A stretch of DNA of 64,000 bases. It comes from Reinekea marinisedimentorum (lineage in GTDB: Bacteria > Pseudomonadota > Gammaproteobacteria > Pseudomonadales > Natronospirillaceae). A program made the position numbers and the translations under genes. Positions within the stretch are counted from its first letter, which is position 1, and each line of letters starts with the position of its first letter. Below the pieces are notes generated by a model, which worked only from the letters and a program-made list of their open reading frames with translations, was not told where the DNA came from and did no database searches. Shown here piece after piece: positions 18,321-27,761 of this stretch. The stretch covers positions 22,936 to 86,935 of the forward strand of contig NZ_SLZR01000015.1 in assembly GCF_004341165.1 (NCBI RefSeq). Reading direction: 5' to 3'.

Positions 18321-19580
18321 TCAGCTATAGCAGGTTTCAACCGTGTGAACCTGATCTTTACCCAAATCCTTGGCTTTATAGAGTGCGCTATCGGCGTGGG
18401 CAATGGCCTGCGACAGGTGTTCAAACCGGCTCAGCGTTGCAACCCCGGCACTGGCGGTTATTTGAATGAGTTCACCGTTCACCTCTATCTCGATATTACG
18501 GGTTAATTCCAAAACCCGGTCAACCGCATGTTGTGCCTCTGATGAGCTGGCCATAGGGAAAAACACCAGAAACTCTTCGCCGCCCCAGCGTACCTGCAGG
18601 TTATGTTTACGAATCGCCTTTCTCAGCGTTTCAGCAAACCGCACCAGGGCCTTATCGCCCACACAATGCCCATAGGTGTCGTTCAGCTGCTTAAAGTTAT
18701 CCAGATCAAACAGAGCCAGCGCGCAACTGGACGAATTGCGTTGCGCCAGAGACATTATCTTTTCAACGTTTTCAAAGAAATAGCGGCGGTTTTTCATGCC
18801 CGTCAGCCAGTCGGTTTCGGAAAGCTCCTCAACCTTTCTCAGCGACTGGTAGGTTATCGACGACACCGAGGTAAAAAGGTGACCCACCAGCAGAATGGTG
18901 ATCAGCATCAGCGCCGAAACAGACAGCATTTCTACCGCCTCGGTTGACAAAAAATTAACAGTGTGGGCAACAAAGAGGATCAGGAACACGACCTGAATGG
19001 ACACATAAGACTTATCAATTCTGTTCATCTGCTTTCGGCGCATAAGGCCGGTAGAGACTGAAATTGCTGTTAACGCCAGAATAGAGCCGTGTACCATCAT
19101 GGCCCGCTCAAGCATATGCTCCGGCGCGTTCCATACGGTCAGCTGCAGTAACCCCTGAAGAACAATAACGATTACGAATACCTGACGTGCCTTCTTCAGA
19201 ACGGCCCGGTCATCTGAGAAGTTACACTCCATCACCAGGTAAACAAAGGATACAAACAGGCAGTTCGCCAACACCCGCACGGGTATATGCCAGGATTCGG
19301 GTAAAAAGGAATTACAGGAAATGACAGAAAAACCGAGAAAAGCCGTCAGCATCGCATAGCGGGATTGCACCAGCCGGGTTCGGTCCACATTCCATACGCG
19401 CTCATCGAGCAGGGAAAGCATCAATGAGCCAAACAATGTGATAACAAACACAACCAACATCATCATAAACAATGTCAGCTGGTAGCCCTGCAATGAGGCC
19501 AACAGATCAAAAATCACCTTGTCTCCAATAAACGTCCTGTAATATCTGCCCGTAATATTAGATAAGATGACCTTCAACAC
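18321..19580 (-). CDS. Membrane-bound diguanylate cyclase (GGDEF)
   Basis: 419 residues. The N-terminal 235 residues form about seven membrane helices (a 7TM-type sensor, no extracytoplasmic loop domain). The C-terminal GGDEF domain has LTGMKNRRYF, FDLDNFKQLNDTYGH and an intact active site RWGGEEFLVFF, so c-di-GMP synthesis is expected. No RxxD inhibition site is obvious five residues before GGEEF. Stands alone; 163 bases separate it from the terminator of the formate dehydrogenase operon. Confidence 0.9.
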   Translation of the reverse strand: MLKVILSNITGRYYRTFIGDKVIFDLLASLQGYQLTLFMMMLVVFVITLFGSLMLSLLDERVWNVDRTRLVQSRYAMLTAFLGFSVISCNSFLPESWHIPVRVLANCLFVSFVYLVMECNFSDDRAVLKKARQVFVIVIVLQGLLQLTVWNAPEHMLERAMMVHGSILALTAISVSTGLMRRKQMNRIDKSYVSIQVVFLILFVAHTVNFLSTEAVEMLSVSALMLITILLVGHLFTSVSSITYQSLRKVEELSETDWLTGMKNRRYFFENVEKIMSLAQRNSSSCALALFDLDNFKQLNDTYGHCVGDKALVRFAETLRKAIRKHNLQVRWGGEEFLVFFPMASSSEAQHAVDRVLELTRNIEIEVNGELIQITASAGVATLSRFEHLSQAIAHADSALYKAKDLGKDQVHTVETCYS

Positions 19581-19687
19581 AACTTATTCGATCACCATTA
19601 GACGGAAATACTGCCGTTTTTTTTCACATTTGTGTACAAAACAGCAAAAATCTGGCGTGGTTTGCAGTAAAAAGCCTTCGATCCGAC

Positions 19688-19715
19688 AAAAAAAGAGCCG
19701 CACCCGGTGCGGCTC
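19688..19715 (-). terminator. Intrinsic terminator of the formate dehydrogenase operon
   Basis: Read on the minus strand: GAGCCGCAC, a three-base loop, GTGCGGCTC and then seven T's. A perfect 9-bp stem, 28 bases after the last gene's stop. Confidence 0.9.
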
Positions 19716-19743
19716 TTATAAGGCAAATACAGAGAACTGTTGA

Positions 19744-20637
19744 CTACCCCCGGCAACAACTTCCCGCATTAACGGCCATATCGACTTGCTCAGCAGGCGG
19801 CTTAATCGCCCGCTCTTTCACAACTAATTCCCCTAGTTGATCCCATCGATAGGTCGGGCCATCTTCGCAGACCAGGTGGTTCGCCACATAACAGTGGCCA
19901 CACAGGCCAACACCACAATGCATACGGCGCTCCAGCGAGAGCCATAAATGATCGGCCGGGTGCCCGGCTTCGGTGACGATTCGACAAACTGCTTCCATCA
20001 TGCCTTCCGGTCCGCAGGTGATAATGTGGTCGAACTTGCCCTGCTCAGCTTCAATCTGCTTGAGGTTATCCGGCAGTTTACGGCCGTGCATATAACTGCC
20101 TTTAGCGCTGTCGATGTCATCGACCGCCTCATACACCTTACATTGCTTATGCCAGCGTGAACGCTCTTCGCGCATCACCAGCATGGCTTCATTACGGGCG
20201 CTGAAATACACCACCGGGTCGGAACCGGCAGCGATTAAGGCATCGATCTTAGCCGCGACCGGCGCAAGGCCACAGCCTCCGGCGATAACCAATACTTTAT
20301 TGCCGTTTAAATCCGGCCAGCCCTTACCAAACGGGCCGCGAGCACCGAGAGTGTCGCCCGCCTTCATCTGAAACAGGGCTTCAGTGAGGCTGCCAATGCG
20401 ACGGATCAGGGCTATGAAGCGCCCTTGGTCATCGGGCATACCCGCATAGGTAAAGGCCGCCTCACCGTAACCGGGAATAGACAGCATGAAAAACTGACCG
20501 GGCTCAACCTTAGCCGGGTCGGCAAACTCAGGCAGGCCTTTGCTTTTATCCACCGGCTCAAAGGTAAAGTGGTCAATGTCGGTTCCGTCTTCATAGCGCT
20601 CGACCAGACGGATAGATTGAGGTGTTAAATCAAGCAT
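19744..20637 (-). CDS. FAD/NAD(P)- and 2Fe-2S-binding reductase subunit of formate dehydrogenase
   Basis: About 297 residues from the ATG at 20637, which overlaps the stop of the upstream gene; longer in-frame extensions run through that gene and are not real. Ferredoxin-NADP-reductase fold: flavin site EPGQFFMLSIPGYGEAAFTYAG, NAD site KVLVIAGGCGLAPVAAKIDAL, and a C-terminal Cys cluster MHCGVGLCGHCYV...VCEDGP for 2Fe-2S. It is related to the gamma subunit of archaeal sulfhydrogenase and anaerobic sulfite reductase B. In this operon it would pass electrons from formate to NAD(P)+. Confidence 0.85.
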   Translation of the reverse strand: MLDLTPQSIRLVERYEDGTDIDHFTFEPVDKSKGLPEFADPAKVEPGQFFMLSIPGYGEAAFTYAGMPDDQGRFIALIRRIGSLTEALFQMKAGDTLGARGPFGKGWPDLNGNKVLVIAGGCGLAPVAAKIDALIAAGSDPVVYFSARNEAMLVMREERSRWHKQCKVYEAVDDIDSAKGSYMHGRKLPDNLKQIEAEQGKFDHIITCGPEGMMEAVCRIVTEAGHPADHLWLSLERRMHCGVGLCGHCYVANHLVCEDGPTYRWDQLGELVVKERAIKPPAEQVDMAVNAGSCCRG

Positions 20638-21652
20638 TGGAAATCTTCTCCATAATGGAATGTACGCCAACAGAACCCGGGCAGGTCGATTCACAACGAC
20701 CGCAACCCACACAGCCATAACGACCCATCTGTGCAACGTAATCTTCTGAGAATTTGTGATACCAGTAGCGATACATTCTGCGCCCGGCCTCGGCCGCTGG
20801 GTTGGCACCGCTGGCCTCTTTCTGGAAGCCAACCATCAGGCAGGAATCCCAGACGCGCTGACGCACCATGTTGGTGTCTTCCGCTACGTCACGGGTGGCG
20901 TAACAACTGCAGGTTGGACACAGCTGACTGCAGCCGGAGCAACTGATGCACTGATGCGCCAGACGCTCCCACAGCTCATCCGGCACCGCCCGCGCGTTGA
21001 TGCGCTGTATGCCATTGATGATGTGTACGTCACTTTTGAATTCGGCTTCGGTGTGGCGACGGTTCATTTCACGCCACGAGCTCCAGCTGCTATCTGCACG
21101 GCGCAGATCCATACCGGAGACTGCAGCACGCCCGGCATCACTGGAGCAGATCAGCCACCAGCCGGTATTTTCACCGCCGATCGACGGCATTGGCGTCAGG
21201 ATCAAATCTGCGATTTCATCCTTCACATGCGGCCCGGCATCGACACTGCGACAGAAGCCCCCGTCACAAGGCTTTGTACAATCGATGCCGACCAATAAGG
21301 TTTGCTGACGTCGTGCCTGGTAGTAAGGGTCTTTTCTGAAGTGCTTATCCTGATAGGAAATAGCGGTCAGATCACAGGCGGATACCCCAAAGATAACCCG
21401 AGGCCCATGCTCGGGCAGCGTTTCCCTGAATTTTTCACCATCGAACACAAACATGTTTTCCTGCTCTGAAAAGAACAGGCTTTTTGGCGACACCAGCGGC
21501 CGCACATTCGGCTTAAATTTAACCACCTCGCCATGCTCAATCGGCTGCCAGTTGCAGTTACCCAGGTCGTTTTCAACCGCCTGATAAACCTGATGACTGA
21601 GCGCCAGCCAATCCCTTAAATGCTCAATCCGATCTAATTCATATACGTTCAT
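20630..21652 (-). CDS. 4Fe-4S dicluster electron-transfer subunit (sulfhydrogenase beta-like)
   Basis: 340 residues. Two ferredoxin-type clusters near the C-terminus: CISCSGCSQLCPTCSC (about 238-253) and CVGCGRCESTCPGS (about 318-331). The N-terminal 200 residues match the HydB/AsrA-type beta subunits that join a catalytic subunit to a flavin subunit. Lies 30 bases after the molybdenum subunit gene and overlaps the flavin subunit gene by 8 bases, so the three are one operon. Confidence 0.85.
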   Translation of the reverse strand: MNVYELDRIEHLRDWLALSHQVYQAVENDLGNCNWQPIEHGEVVKFKPNVRPLVSPKSLFFSEQENMFVFDGEKFRETLPEHGPRVIFGVSACDLTAISYQDKHFRKDPYYQARRQQTLLVGIDCTKPCDGGFCRSVDAGPHVKDEIADLILTPMPSIGGENTGWWLICSSDAGRAAVSGMDLRRADSSWSSWREMNRRHTEAEFKSDVHIINGIQRINARAVPDELWERLAHQCISCSGCSQLCPTCSCYATRDVAEDTNMVRQRVWDSCLMVGFQKEASGANPAAEAGRRMYRYWYHKFSEDYVAQMGRYGCVGCGRCESTCPGSVGVHSIMEKISNA

Positions 21653-21682
21653 AATTATTCGTTTCCTACATTTAAGTTCCGG

Positions 21683-23785
21683 TTATTCCGCTAGTTCAGC
21701 TTCATGCAAAGCCCGCAGGGTGTGAATCGATTTCGGCTCGGCATCACGCGCTAATGGCTCAACACGAACGGCACAGGCTTTCAGTTCCGGCATACGGGTG
21801 ACCGGATCCTGCGCGTCGTTGGTGAGCTGGTTCGATGGCGTATCGAAGAAGTGATACGGAATACTGAGCAGGCCCGGCGGTACCTGATCGGTCACCACCA
21901 CGCGGGTTTCGATGTAACCGCGACGCGAACGCACACCCACCGGCGCATGGTTAAACAGCTTCTGGTTGTTGGCATCGCGCGGGTTCATAAACAGCAGCCC
22001 TTTAGGCGATTCGCGTTCCAGCAACGGAGACTTACGGGTCATGGAACCACAGCCATAATGGAAGTGCAGACGAATCGTCGTGAGGTAATAAGGGTATTCA
22101 ACATCCGGCTGCTCGGCCGTGGGCAGGTTATGCACCGGAATCAGTCGCGCCTTACCGATCGGGAAGCTGCGCTCATGCAGCACGGGCGAACCGTCCGGAT
22201 GATGAGTATTGCAGGGCCATTGCAGGCCGCGTGATTCATCCAGGCGCGGGTAGCTCATGTGCGAATAGATAGGCGTAACCGAGACGATCTCGTTAAACAC
22301 CTCTTCAGAATTGGCCCAGCCAAAACCCTTTGCGCCGAACTTTTCAGCCATCATGGCAATGGTCTGCCAGTCGCTCTTACACTCACCCGGCGGGTTCACC
22401 GCTTTGCGCACGCGCTGAACGCGGCGTTCGCAACTGGCGAAGGTGCCGTTCTTTTCAGCAAAACAGGCGGCAGGCAGAACAACATCGGCCAATTGCGCGG
22501 TTTCGGTCATCACCATCTCAACCACCACCAGGCAATCGAGCTTCTTCAACGCCTTGGTCACCTGATTCTGATCCGGATCGGTCAGCACCGGGTCTTCACC
22601 AAAGATCATCAGCGCATGGAAGGCATCGTCGAGCATGGCTTCGTTCATGCCCAGTGAGGTCATGCCCGGAATCTGGCCAACGGTGGTACCCCAGGCTTTA
22701 GCGAACTTATCCCGCACGGCCGGATCATTGGCCTGTTGATAACCCGGGTACTGGCACGGCAGGCAGCCCATATCGCAGGCACCCTGAACGTTATTCTGGC
22801 CACGCAGCGGGTTAATACCGGCGCCCTGCTTACCAACATGACCGCAAATTAATGCCAGGTTAGAGATCGACATAACATTGTTGGTACCGCTGACGTACTG
22901 GGTAACGCCCATGCCGTAGGCGAGGAAAGCGGCACGCGCATGACTGTACAGGCGGGCAAACTGAATCTGCTGGTCCACCGGCACACCGGTAATCTCTTCA
23001 ACACGCTCCGGGGTATATTCCGCAATGGCTTTTCGCATGACATCGAGATCATCAACACGCTCAGCAACAAAGGCTTTATCTTCCCAGCCACGCTCCAGAA
23101 TGATGTTCACCAAGCCGTTGAGCAACGCCACGTTGGTCCCCAAACGCAACTGCAGGTGAACATCGGCTATTTCCGCCAGACGGGTACGGCGCGGGTCGAC
23201 CACCATCAGCAGTGCGCCGGCTTCTTTCGCCTTCATAATGTCACTGCCAATAATCGAATGGCTTTCGGTTGGGTCGCAGCCAAACACCACAATCACGTCG
23301 GCCTTACCGACATCGGCAATGGAGTTGGTCATTGCGCCGGAACCCAGCGTCTGCTGCAGGCCGGCCACTGACGGGCTGTGACAGATGCGCGCACAATGGT
23401 CGATGTTGTTGGTTTTTAAAACGGTGCGCGCAAACTTCTGAATGGCGTAGTTATCTTCGTTGGTAGCGCGGGCACAACTGATCATGCCGACGGTTTCCGG
23501 GCCATGGTGATCGCGGTGGTAACTGAATTTTTCGTGAATCAGCGTTAAGGCTTCGTCCCAGCTGGCTTTGCGGAAGCCTTCCCCTTCCCGGATCATCGGG
23601 CTGGTTACCCGGTTTTCATGGCCGGTTGCAAACGCTGCACTCCAGCCCTTTGAACAAAGACGTCCTTTGCTGATTGGGTGGCTGCTGATAGGTTCAACAC
23701 CTATTACCTTGTCGCCGTCACTCCTTAATCCTATTCCGCAGCCGGTGCCGCAGTACGGGCACACTGAAGGCGTGGTCTTAATCAT
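21683..23785 (-). CDS. fdhF: Molybdenum formate dehydrogenase catalytic subunit, cysteine type
   Basis: 700 residues. N-terminal 4Fe-4S ligands Cys9, Cys12, Cys16 (CPYCGTGC) and Cys44 (GRLCSKG); the active-site residue that is selenocysteine in E. coli FdhF is Cys135, followed by His136 (ARICHSPSVAGLQ); bis-MGD binding segments include VVFGCDPTESH, YGMGVTQYVSGTNN and the C-terminal molydopterin-binding fold. Oxidises formate to CO2 or does the reverse. First gene of a three-gene operon with iron-sulfur and flavin subunits, giving a soluble NAD(P)-linked complex. No fdhD or cofactor genes in the window. Confidence 0.93.
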   Translation of the reverse strand: MIKTTPSVCPYCGTGCGIGLRSDGDKVIGVEPISSHPISKGRLCSKGWSAAFATGHENRVTSPMIREGEGFRKASWDEALTLIHEKFSYHRDHHGPETVGMISCARATNEDNYAIQKFARTVLKTNNIDHCARICHSPSVAGLQQTLGSGAMTNSIADVGKADVIVVFGCDPTESHSIIGSDIMKAKEAGALLMVVDPRRTRLAEIADVHLQLRLGTNVALLNGLVNIILERGWEDKAFVAERVDDLDVMRKAIAEYTPERVEEITGVPVDQQIQFARLYSHARAAFLAYGMGVTQYVSGTNNVMSISNLALICGHVGKQGAGINPLRGQNNVQGACDMGCLPCQYPGYQQANDPAVRDKFAKAWGTTVGQIPGMTSLGMNEAMLDDAFHALMIFGEDPVLTDPDQNQVTKALKKLDCLVVVEMVMTETAQLADVVLPAACFAEKNGTFASCERRVQRVRKAVNPPGECKSDWQTIAMMAEKFGAKGFGWANSEEVFNEIVSVTPIYSHMSYPRLDESRGLQWPCNTHHPDGSPVLHERSFPIGKARLIPVHNLPTAEQPDVEYPYYLTTIRLHFHYGCGSMTRKSPLLERESPKGLLFMNPRDANNQKLFNHAPVGVRSRRGYIETRVVVTDQVPPGLLSIPYHFFDTPSNQLTNDAQDPVTRMPELKACAVRVEPLARDAEPKSIHTLRALHEAELAE

Positions 23786-24332
23786 AGAGTAGTCCTCGAA
23801 TTCTTTTATGTGCAGATATATTCATACATAAAGACGTTTTGATTTGGGTCCGGGGGAGGAGCCATGAACACGCTTTCCGCCGGATTAAAATCGCGGAATA
23901 ACATGACTGAAAATACCTATACCTGAACGTCAGTTCTTCTTTTTGTGACGCTTCGTTTGTGTCTGGCCGGTCGGTTCTCACACCTGAAATCAGACGCCAA
24001 TAATTTACCCTGAAACGCACGCGCAGAAGATTGCACGGATAGAAAGGGAGGTTGCAAGCGTGGAAATTAGCTACCCAAGGAAACCACTTTGCAGCCCGGA
24101 CGGGTAAAAGTGACCATCCTGAAAGTAAACTACTCGATTGCACAGAGTATGTTTTATACTGACCCGTTAATCTGAAACTTTATTACAGATTAGCGAGAAC
24201 GATATTCATACCCATTATGATTTGAGAAGTAAATTTTCACTGACAAAGCAGCTAAAAGCAGCTAAGAGAAGAGAACGGTCGCAACCCTGGTTTAGTGAAG
24301 GTTGCGACCTAATAGATAAAATGAGCCGGCTA
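23786..24332 (-). promoter_or_regulatory. Long leader of the formate dehydrogenase operon
   Basis: 547 bases with no convincing gene. CGTTAATCTG (24165-24174) and CAGATTAGCG (24186-24195) form a near-perfect 10-bp inverted repeat with an 11-base spacer, a good candidate operator. A TATAAA (minus strand, about 24152-24157) could be a -10. No FNR or sigma-54 consensus is visible. The right end holds the ndh terminator (24277-24309). Confidence 0.45.
24277..24309 (-). terminator. Hairpin terminator after ndh
   Basis: GGTCGCAACC and GGTTGCGACC, a perfect 10-bp stem with a 13-base loop, 24 bases beyond the ndh stop. The T-tract is weak on the minus strand (CTCTTCTCTT). Confidence 0.7.
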
Positions 24333-25634
24333 TTAATGAAGTTTTAGACGAGGTCGCAGCACTTTATTGATGCTGTCATTCACCATACGCAGACCGGTGC
24401 GCAGTACCCCGTGCAACGCCAACTGATGCATTCGGTACAAAGAGACATACATCAACCGGGCCATACGGCCTTCAATCATCATGCTGCCCTTGGTCAGGTT
24501 CCCCATCAGGCTGCCCACCGTGGAATAGCGGCTCAGGTTCACCAGCGAACCGTAATCGGTATAGACATAATCTTTTAACTCTGCCTCACCTTCCATCTGC
24601 TTCAGAATGTTCTTATAGATGTGACTGGCCATCTGGTGCGCAGACTGGGCACGCGGCGGAACCGTTTTGCCTTCAGTACCCAGCGGGCAGGCACAGCAAT
24701 CACCCAGCGCATAAATGTTGTCATCAATTGTGGTTTGCAGCGTCGGCTTGACCACCCACTGATTGATACGGTTGGTTTCCAGATCTGAAATCTGCGCCAG
24801 TGCGTCCGGCACCTTGATGCCTGCAGCCCACACCAGAATATCCGCCGAAATCGCCTGCTCATCCTTGGTGACAAACTCACCCGGATTGGCCTTTGCGACC
24901 AGTGTGTTGGTACGGACATCGACGCCCAATTCAACCAGCTCTTTGTGCGCCGAGCCGGAAATACGCTCCGGAAGCGCCGGTAAAATCCGCGGGCCGGCTT
25001 CAATCAACGTAATCTTCAGCTGCTCAGATTTCAGTTCGCTGAGCCCATACGCCTTCATGGTGTTGAAGGTATTGTGTAACTCTGCGGAAAGCTCAACCCC
25101 GGTAGCGCCACCACCGACGATAGCGATGCGATAGACGGCATCGGTTTCGGTCATGGCCTTTCGGTTCAGCTTCAGCAGGCCGTTTAACAGCTTCTTATGG
25201 AACAATTCTGCCTGCGGCGAGGCATCCAGGAAGATCGAGTTATCGCGCACGCCCGGCGTACCAAAATCGTTGGTAACACTGCCCAGTGCCAGCACCAGAA
25301 TGTCGTAGTCCAGGGTGCGTGCCGGTAATACCTCGTTACCGTCTTCATCGAACAGCGGCGCCAGTGAGATGCGCTTTTCTTCACGGTCGAGACCATCGAG
25401 TGACCCGATACGGAACTTAAAGTGATTGTGGTAGGCATGGGCGCGGTAGCTGAGCGAATCAACCCCCATATCCAGACTGCCACTGGCCACTTCGTGCAGC
25501 AGCGGCTTCCAAAGGTGGGTGGTATTGCGGTCTACTAGCGTAACGGTGGCTTTTTTGCGCTTTCCGAGCTTGTTCCCCAGCTTAGTTGCCAGTTCCAGCC
25601 CGCCGGCGCCTCCACCTACAATGACGATATTCAT
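24333..25634 (-). CDS. ndh: Type II NADH:quinone oxidoreductase (NDH-2)
   Basis: 433 residues, two dinucleotide-binding motifs: [21 protein letters not shown] at residues 3-23 (FAD) and [17 protein letters not shown] around 172-188 (NADH). The family marker YALGDCCAC (FAD contact) and [11 protein letters not shown] quinone-site segment are present. The C-terminus has an amphipathic membrane-binding stretch. Non-proton-pumping NADH oxidation at the inner membrane. It lies upstream of the NAD-linked formate dehydrogenase operon on the same strand, but with its own terminator between. Confidence 0.92.
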   Translation of the reverse strand: MNIVIVGGGAGGLELATKLGNKLGKRKKATVTLVDRNTTHLWKPLLHEVASGSLDMGVDSLSYRAHAYHNHFKFRIGSLDGLDREEKRISLAPLFDEDGNEVLPARTLDYDILVLALGSVTNDFGTPGVRDNSIFLDASPQAELFHKKLLNGLLKLNRKAMTETDAVYRIAIVGGGATGVELSAELHNTFNTMKAYGLSELKSEQLKITLIEAGPRILPALPERISGSAHKELVELGVDVRTNTLVAKANPGEFVTKDEQAISADILVWAAGIKVPDALAQISDLETNRINQWVVKPTLQTTIDDNIYALGDCCACPLGTEGKTVPPRAQSAHQMASHIYKNILKQMEGEAELKDYVYTDYGSLVNLSRYSTVGSLMGNLTKGSMMIEGRMARLMYVSLYRMHQLALHGVLRTGLRMVNDSINKVLRPRLKLH

Positions 25635-25800
25635 AAGTTTCCCTTAGTCGAGTAATTAATAATTTTTAATGCGGGAATAATATTCACAAAAGCAGGGCCT
25701 TTCCGTACCACTATAGAAGTAAACCGACTAAAAAAAAGCAGGATTCAGGGCTGTAACCCATTAACCGGCGTAAGAATTGGTATCAGAGTGTTGAAACCAT

Positions 25801-25825
25801 AAAAAAAGCAGCCGGCTGGCTGCTT
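25801..25825 (-). terminator. Intrinsic terminator of the acidic protein gene
   Basis: Minus strand: AAGCAGCC, GGCT-type loop, GGCTGCTT, then a T-run (25801-25807 as A's on the + strand). 20 bases after the stop. Confidence 0.85.
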
Positions 25826-25844
25826 CTTATACAACCCACCACGA

Positions 25845-26366
25845 TCAAACAGTAATATCAATCATCGAGTCGCCTTCTTCCAGGCCAAACTCTTCTGCGA
25901 CCAGCGCCTGTATCTCCTGCATTTCCTCTTGAGTCAGCTCACTGCTCTCGCTGGTACTCAACGTTTCGGAAATCAGGTCGGCCATATAGCTGGCAACGTC
26001 ATCGGACTCGGTTGAGCTGCTCTGTGGTGGTGGCGGTGGTGGTCGCGAACCCTCTTCTGCACCTTCGCTGGCGGCCAGCGCTCCGGTTTCACCGACGCCA
26101 GCCATGTCGCCAACAGCTCGGGCATCAAAGCCTGCTTCTGACATTGCCTCTTCCAGGCCCGCTCCGGGCTCAATGCCGGCTTCAGACAGCGCGGTAACAA
26201 TTTCCTGCGCATCCGCCTCGGTGAGCGCTTCAGAATCAAAGCTCGACAAAATATCGGTTAGTGTTGTGGTCTGCTCATCGCTCAGTGAAGAGGCTGTATC
26301 CGATGAGCGGCTGTTGGATGATGACAGCATCGGCATCATCATGGTGGAACTTATTGAATCTACCAT
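25845..26366 (-). CDS. Small acidic protein with poly-proline linker, unknown function
   Basis: 173 residues, strongly acidic, no signal peptide. The segment LSDEQTTTLTDILSSFDSEALTEADAQEIVTALSEAGIEPGAGLEEAMSEAGFDARAVGDM follows a repeated pattern known from small gammaproteobacterial EF-hand-like proteins (a Asp-rich turn then an AGI-pG-GL motif). A run of eight consecutive prolines minus one arginine (RPPPPPP) separates it from a Ser/Glu-rich C-terminal helix region. Calcium binding is possible but no canonical 12-residue EF loop is complete. Role unknown. Confidence 0.65.
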   Translation of the reverse strand: MVDSISSTMMMPMLSSSNSRSSDTASSLSDEQTTTLTDILSSFDSEALTEADAQEIVTALSEAGIEPGAGLEEAMSEAGFDARAVGDMAGVGETGALAASEGAEEGSRPPPPPPQSSSTESDDVASYMADLISETLSTSESSELTQEEMQEIQALVAEEFGLEEGDSMIDITV

Positions 26367-26878
26367 TTTTATTTCCTCGTTAAAGTAACGTTATTGGCGT
26401 CCTTCTTTTAAATAGCCAGGCCATGCTAGTTAAAAATGGTTTTACGCCTTCGGCCGGAACGTCATCGCAAAAGCTGTTCCAACGACAAGGTGTTTGAAAG
26501 CCAGTTTCCAACCGGAAAAGACTGGAGGTTAAAATGCTTCCACACCGCTGAAAAAATGCCTATTCGGTACTGACAATAGATGCAGAAACGGATTCAATCG
26601 TGCAAAAGCAAAGGAGAATGCGCGCAGTTTTAATTAGTTGGCACGAGCGACTAAATAGGAAATTTCTTTAATCGAAATTAGCAAAGGAAAAGGTATAAAA
26701 AGAACGCAGAAATTACGCAGAACTATCGCACTAAAATTCCACACTTTGGTTCAGATATCTTCGTATTAAAAATAAAAGAAACCGGAAATGATTATCCGGA
26801 TTTTTACAGATTCAGAAAGATTTGAAGCAGAGCAGTTAACCAAAGGAAAACTTTTGCCGATGCAGCTTGAGGCTGAGT
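26367..26878. other. AT-rich gene-free interval
   Basis: About 510 bases with no reading frame of note; it contains the promoter region of the acidic-protein gene at its left end and runs directly into the tandem REP array. No repeats or hairpins of substance seen in it. Confidence 0.4.
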
Positions 26879-27748
26879 TGTCGGGCTGAAGCCCGACCTA
26901 CAGGAGCGGCGCTTTTGTAGGTTGGCCTTTAGGCCAACACGGCGTGGCTCAGCCAATAAATTGAAGCTTACTTGTCGGGCTGAAGCCCGACCTACAGGAG
27001 CGACGCTTTTGTAGGTTGGCCTTTAGGCCAACACGGCATGGCTCCGCCAATAAATTGAAGCTTACATGTCGGGCTGAAGCCCGACCTACAGGAGCGGCAC
27101 GTTTGTAGGTTGGCCTTTAGGCCAACACAGCATGGCTCCGCACATAAATTGAGGTTTACTTGTCGGGCTGAAGCCCGACCTACAGGAGCGGCACGTTTGT
27201 AGGTTGGCCTTTAGGCCAACACAGCATGGCTCCGCACATAATTTGAGGTTTACTTGTCGGGCTGAAGCCCAACCTACAGGAGCGGCACGTTTGTAGGTTG
27301 GCCTTTAGGCCAACACAGCATGGCTCCGCACATAATTTGAGGCTTACATGTCGGGCTGAAGCCCGACCTACAGGAGCGACGCTTTTGTAGGTTGGCCTTT
27401 AGGCCAACACAGCATGGCTCCGCACATAATTTGAGGTTTACTTGTCGGGCTGAAGCCCGACCTACAGGAGCGGCACTTTTATAAGTTGGCCTTTAGGCCA
27501 ACACGGCATGGCTCCGCACATAATTTGAGGCTTACTTGTCGGGCTGAAGCCCCACCTACAGGAGCGGCACTTTTGTAGGTTGGCCTTTAGGCCAACACAG
27601 CATGGCTCCGCACATAAATTGAGGTTTACTTGTCGGGCTGAAGCCCGACCTGCAGGAGCGGCACTTTTGTAGGTTGGCCTTTAGGCCAACACGGCATGGC
27701 TCCGCCAATAATTTGAGGTTTACTTGTCGGGCTGAAGCCCGACCTACA
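26879..27748 (+). repeat. Tandem 94-bp REP/BIME array, nine full units plus a partial tenth
   Basis: Units begin (at TGTCGGGC) at 26879, 26973, 27067, 27161, 27255, 27349, 27443, 27537, 27631 and 27725: an exact 94-bp period. Each unit contains two REP-type hairpins in opposite orientation, TCGGGCT-GA-AGCCCGA and TTGGCCT-TT-AGGCCAA, each bordered by the TGTAGG/CCTACA end characteristic of REPs mobilised by REP-associated tyrosine transposases. No such transposase gene is in the window. The array lies just after the response-regulator gene end, so it forms the 3' untranslated region of the BaeSR-like operon. Confidence 0.95.
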
Positions 27749-27761
27749 GCTAAGCTATCTA

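Noticed and set aside
20638..20832. N-terminal extension of the flavin subunit
   Set aside because: It lies inside the 3' part of the iron-sulfur subunit gene in another frame; the ATG at 20637 gives the normal family length.
23778..24143. A 121-residue open frame upstream of fdhF
   Set aside because: No ribosome site, runs into fdhF, arginine/cysteine-rich composition without a recognisable pattern; regarded as chance in a leader.
24146..24200. FNR or sigma-54 promoter for the formate dehydrogenase operon
   Set aside because: No TTGAT-N4-ATCAA site, and no GG/GC -24/-12 pair in the minus strand.
26879..27748. CRISPR array
   Set aside because: The 94-bp units are nearly identical over their whole length and contain paired REP hairpins; there are no unique spacers.
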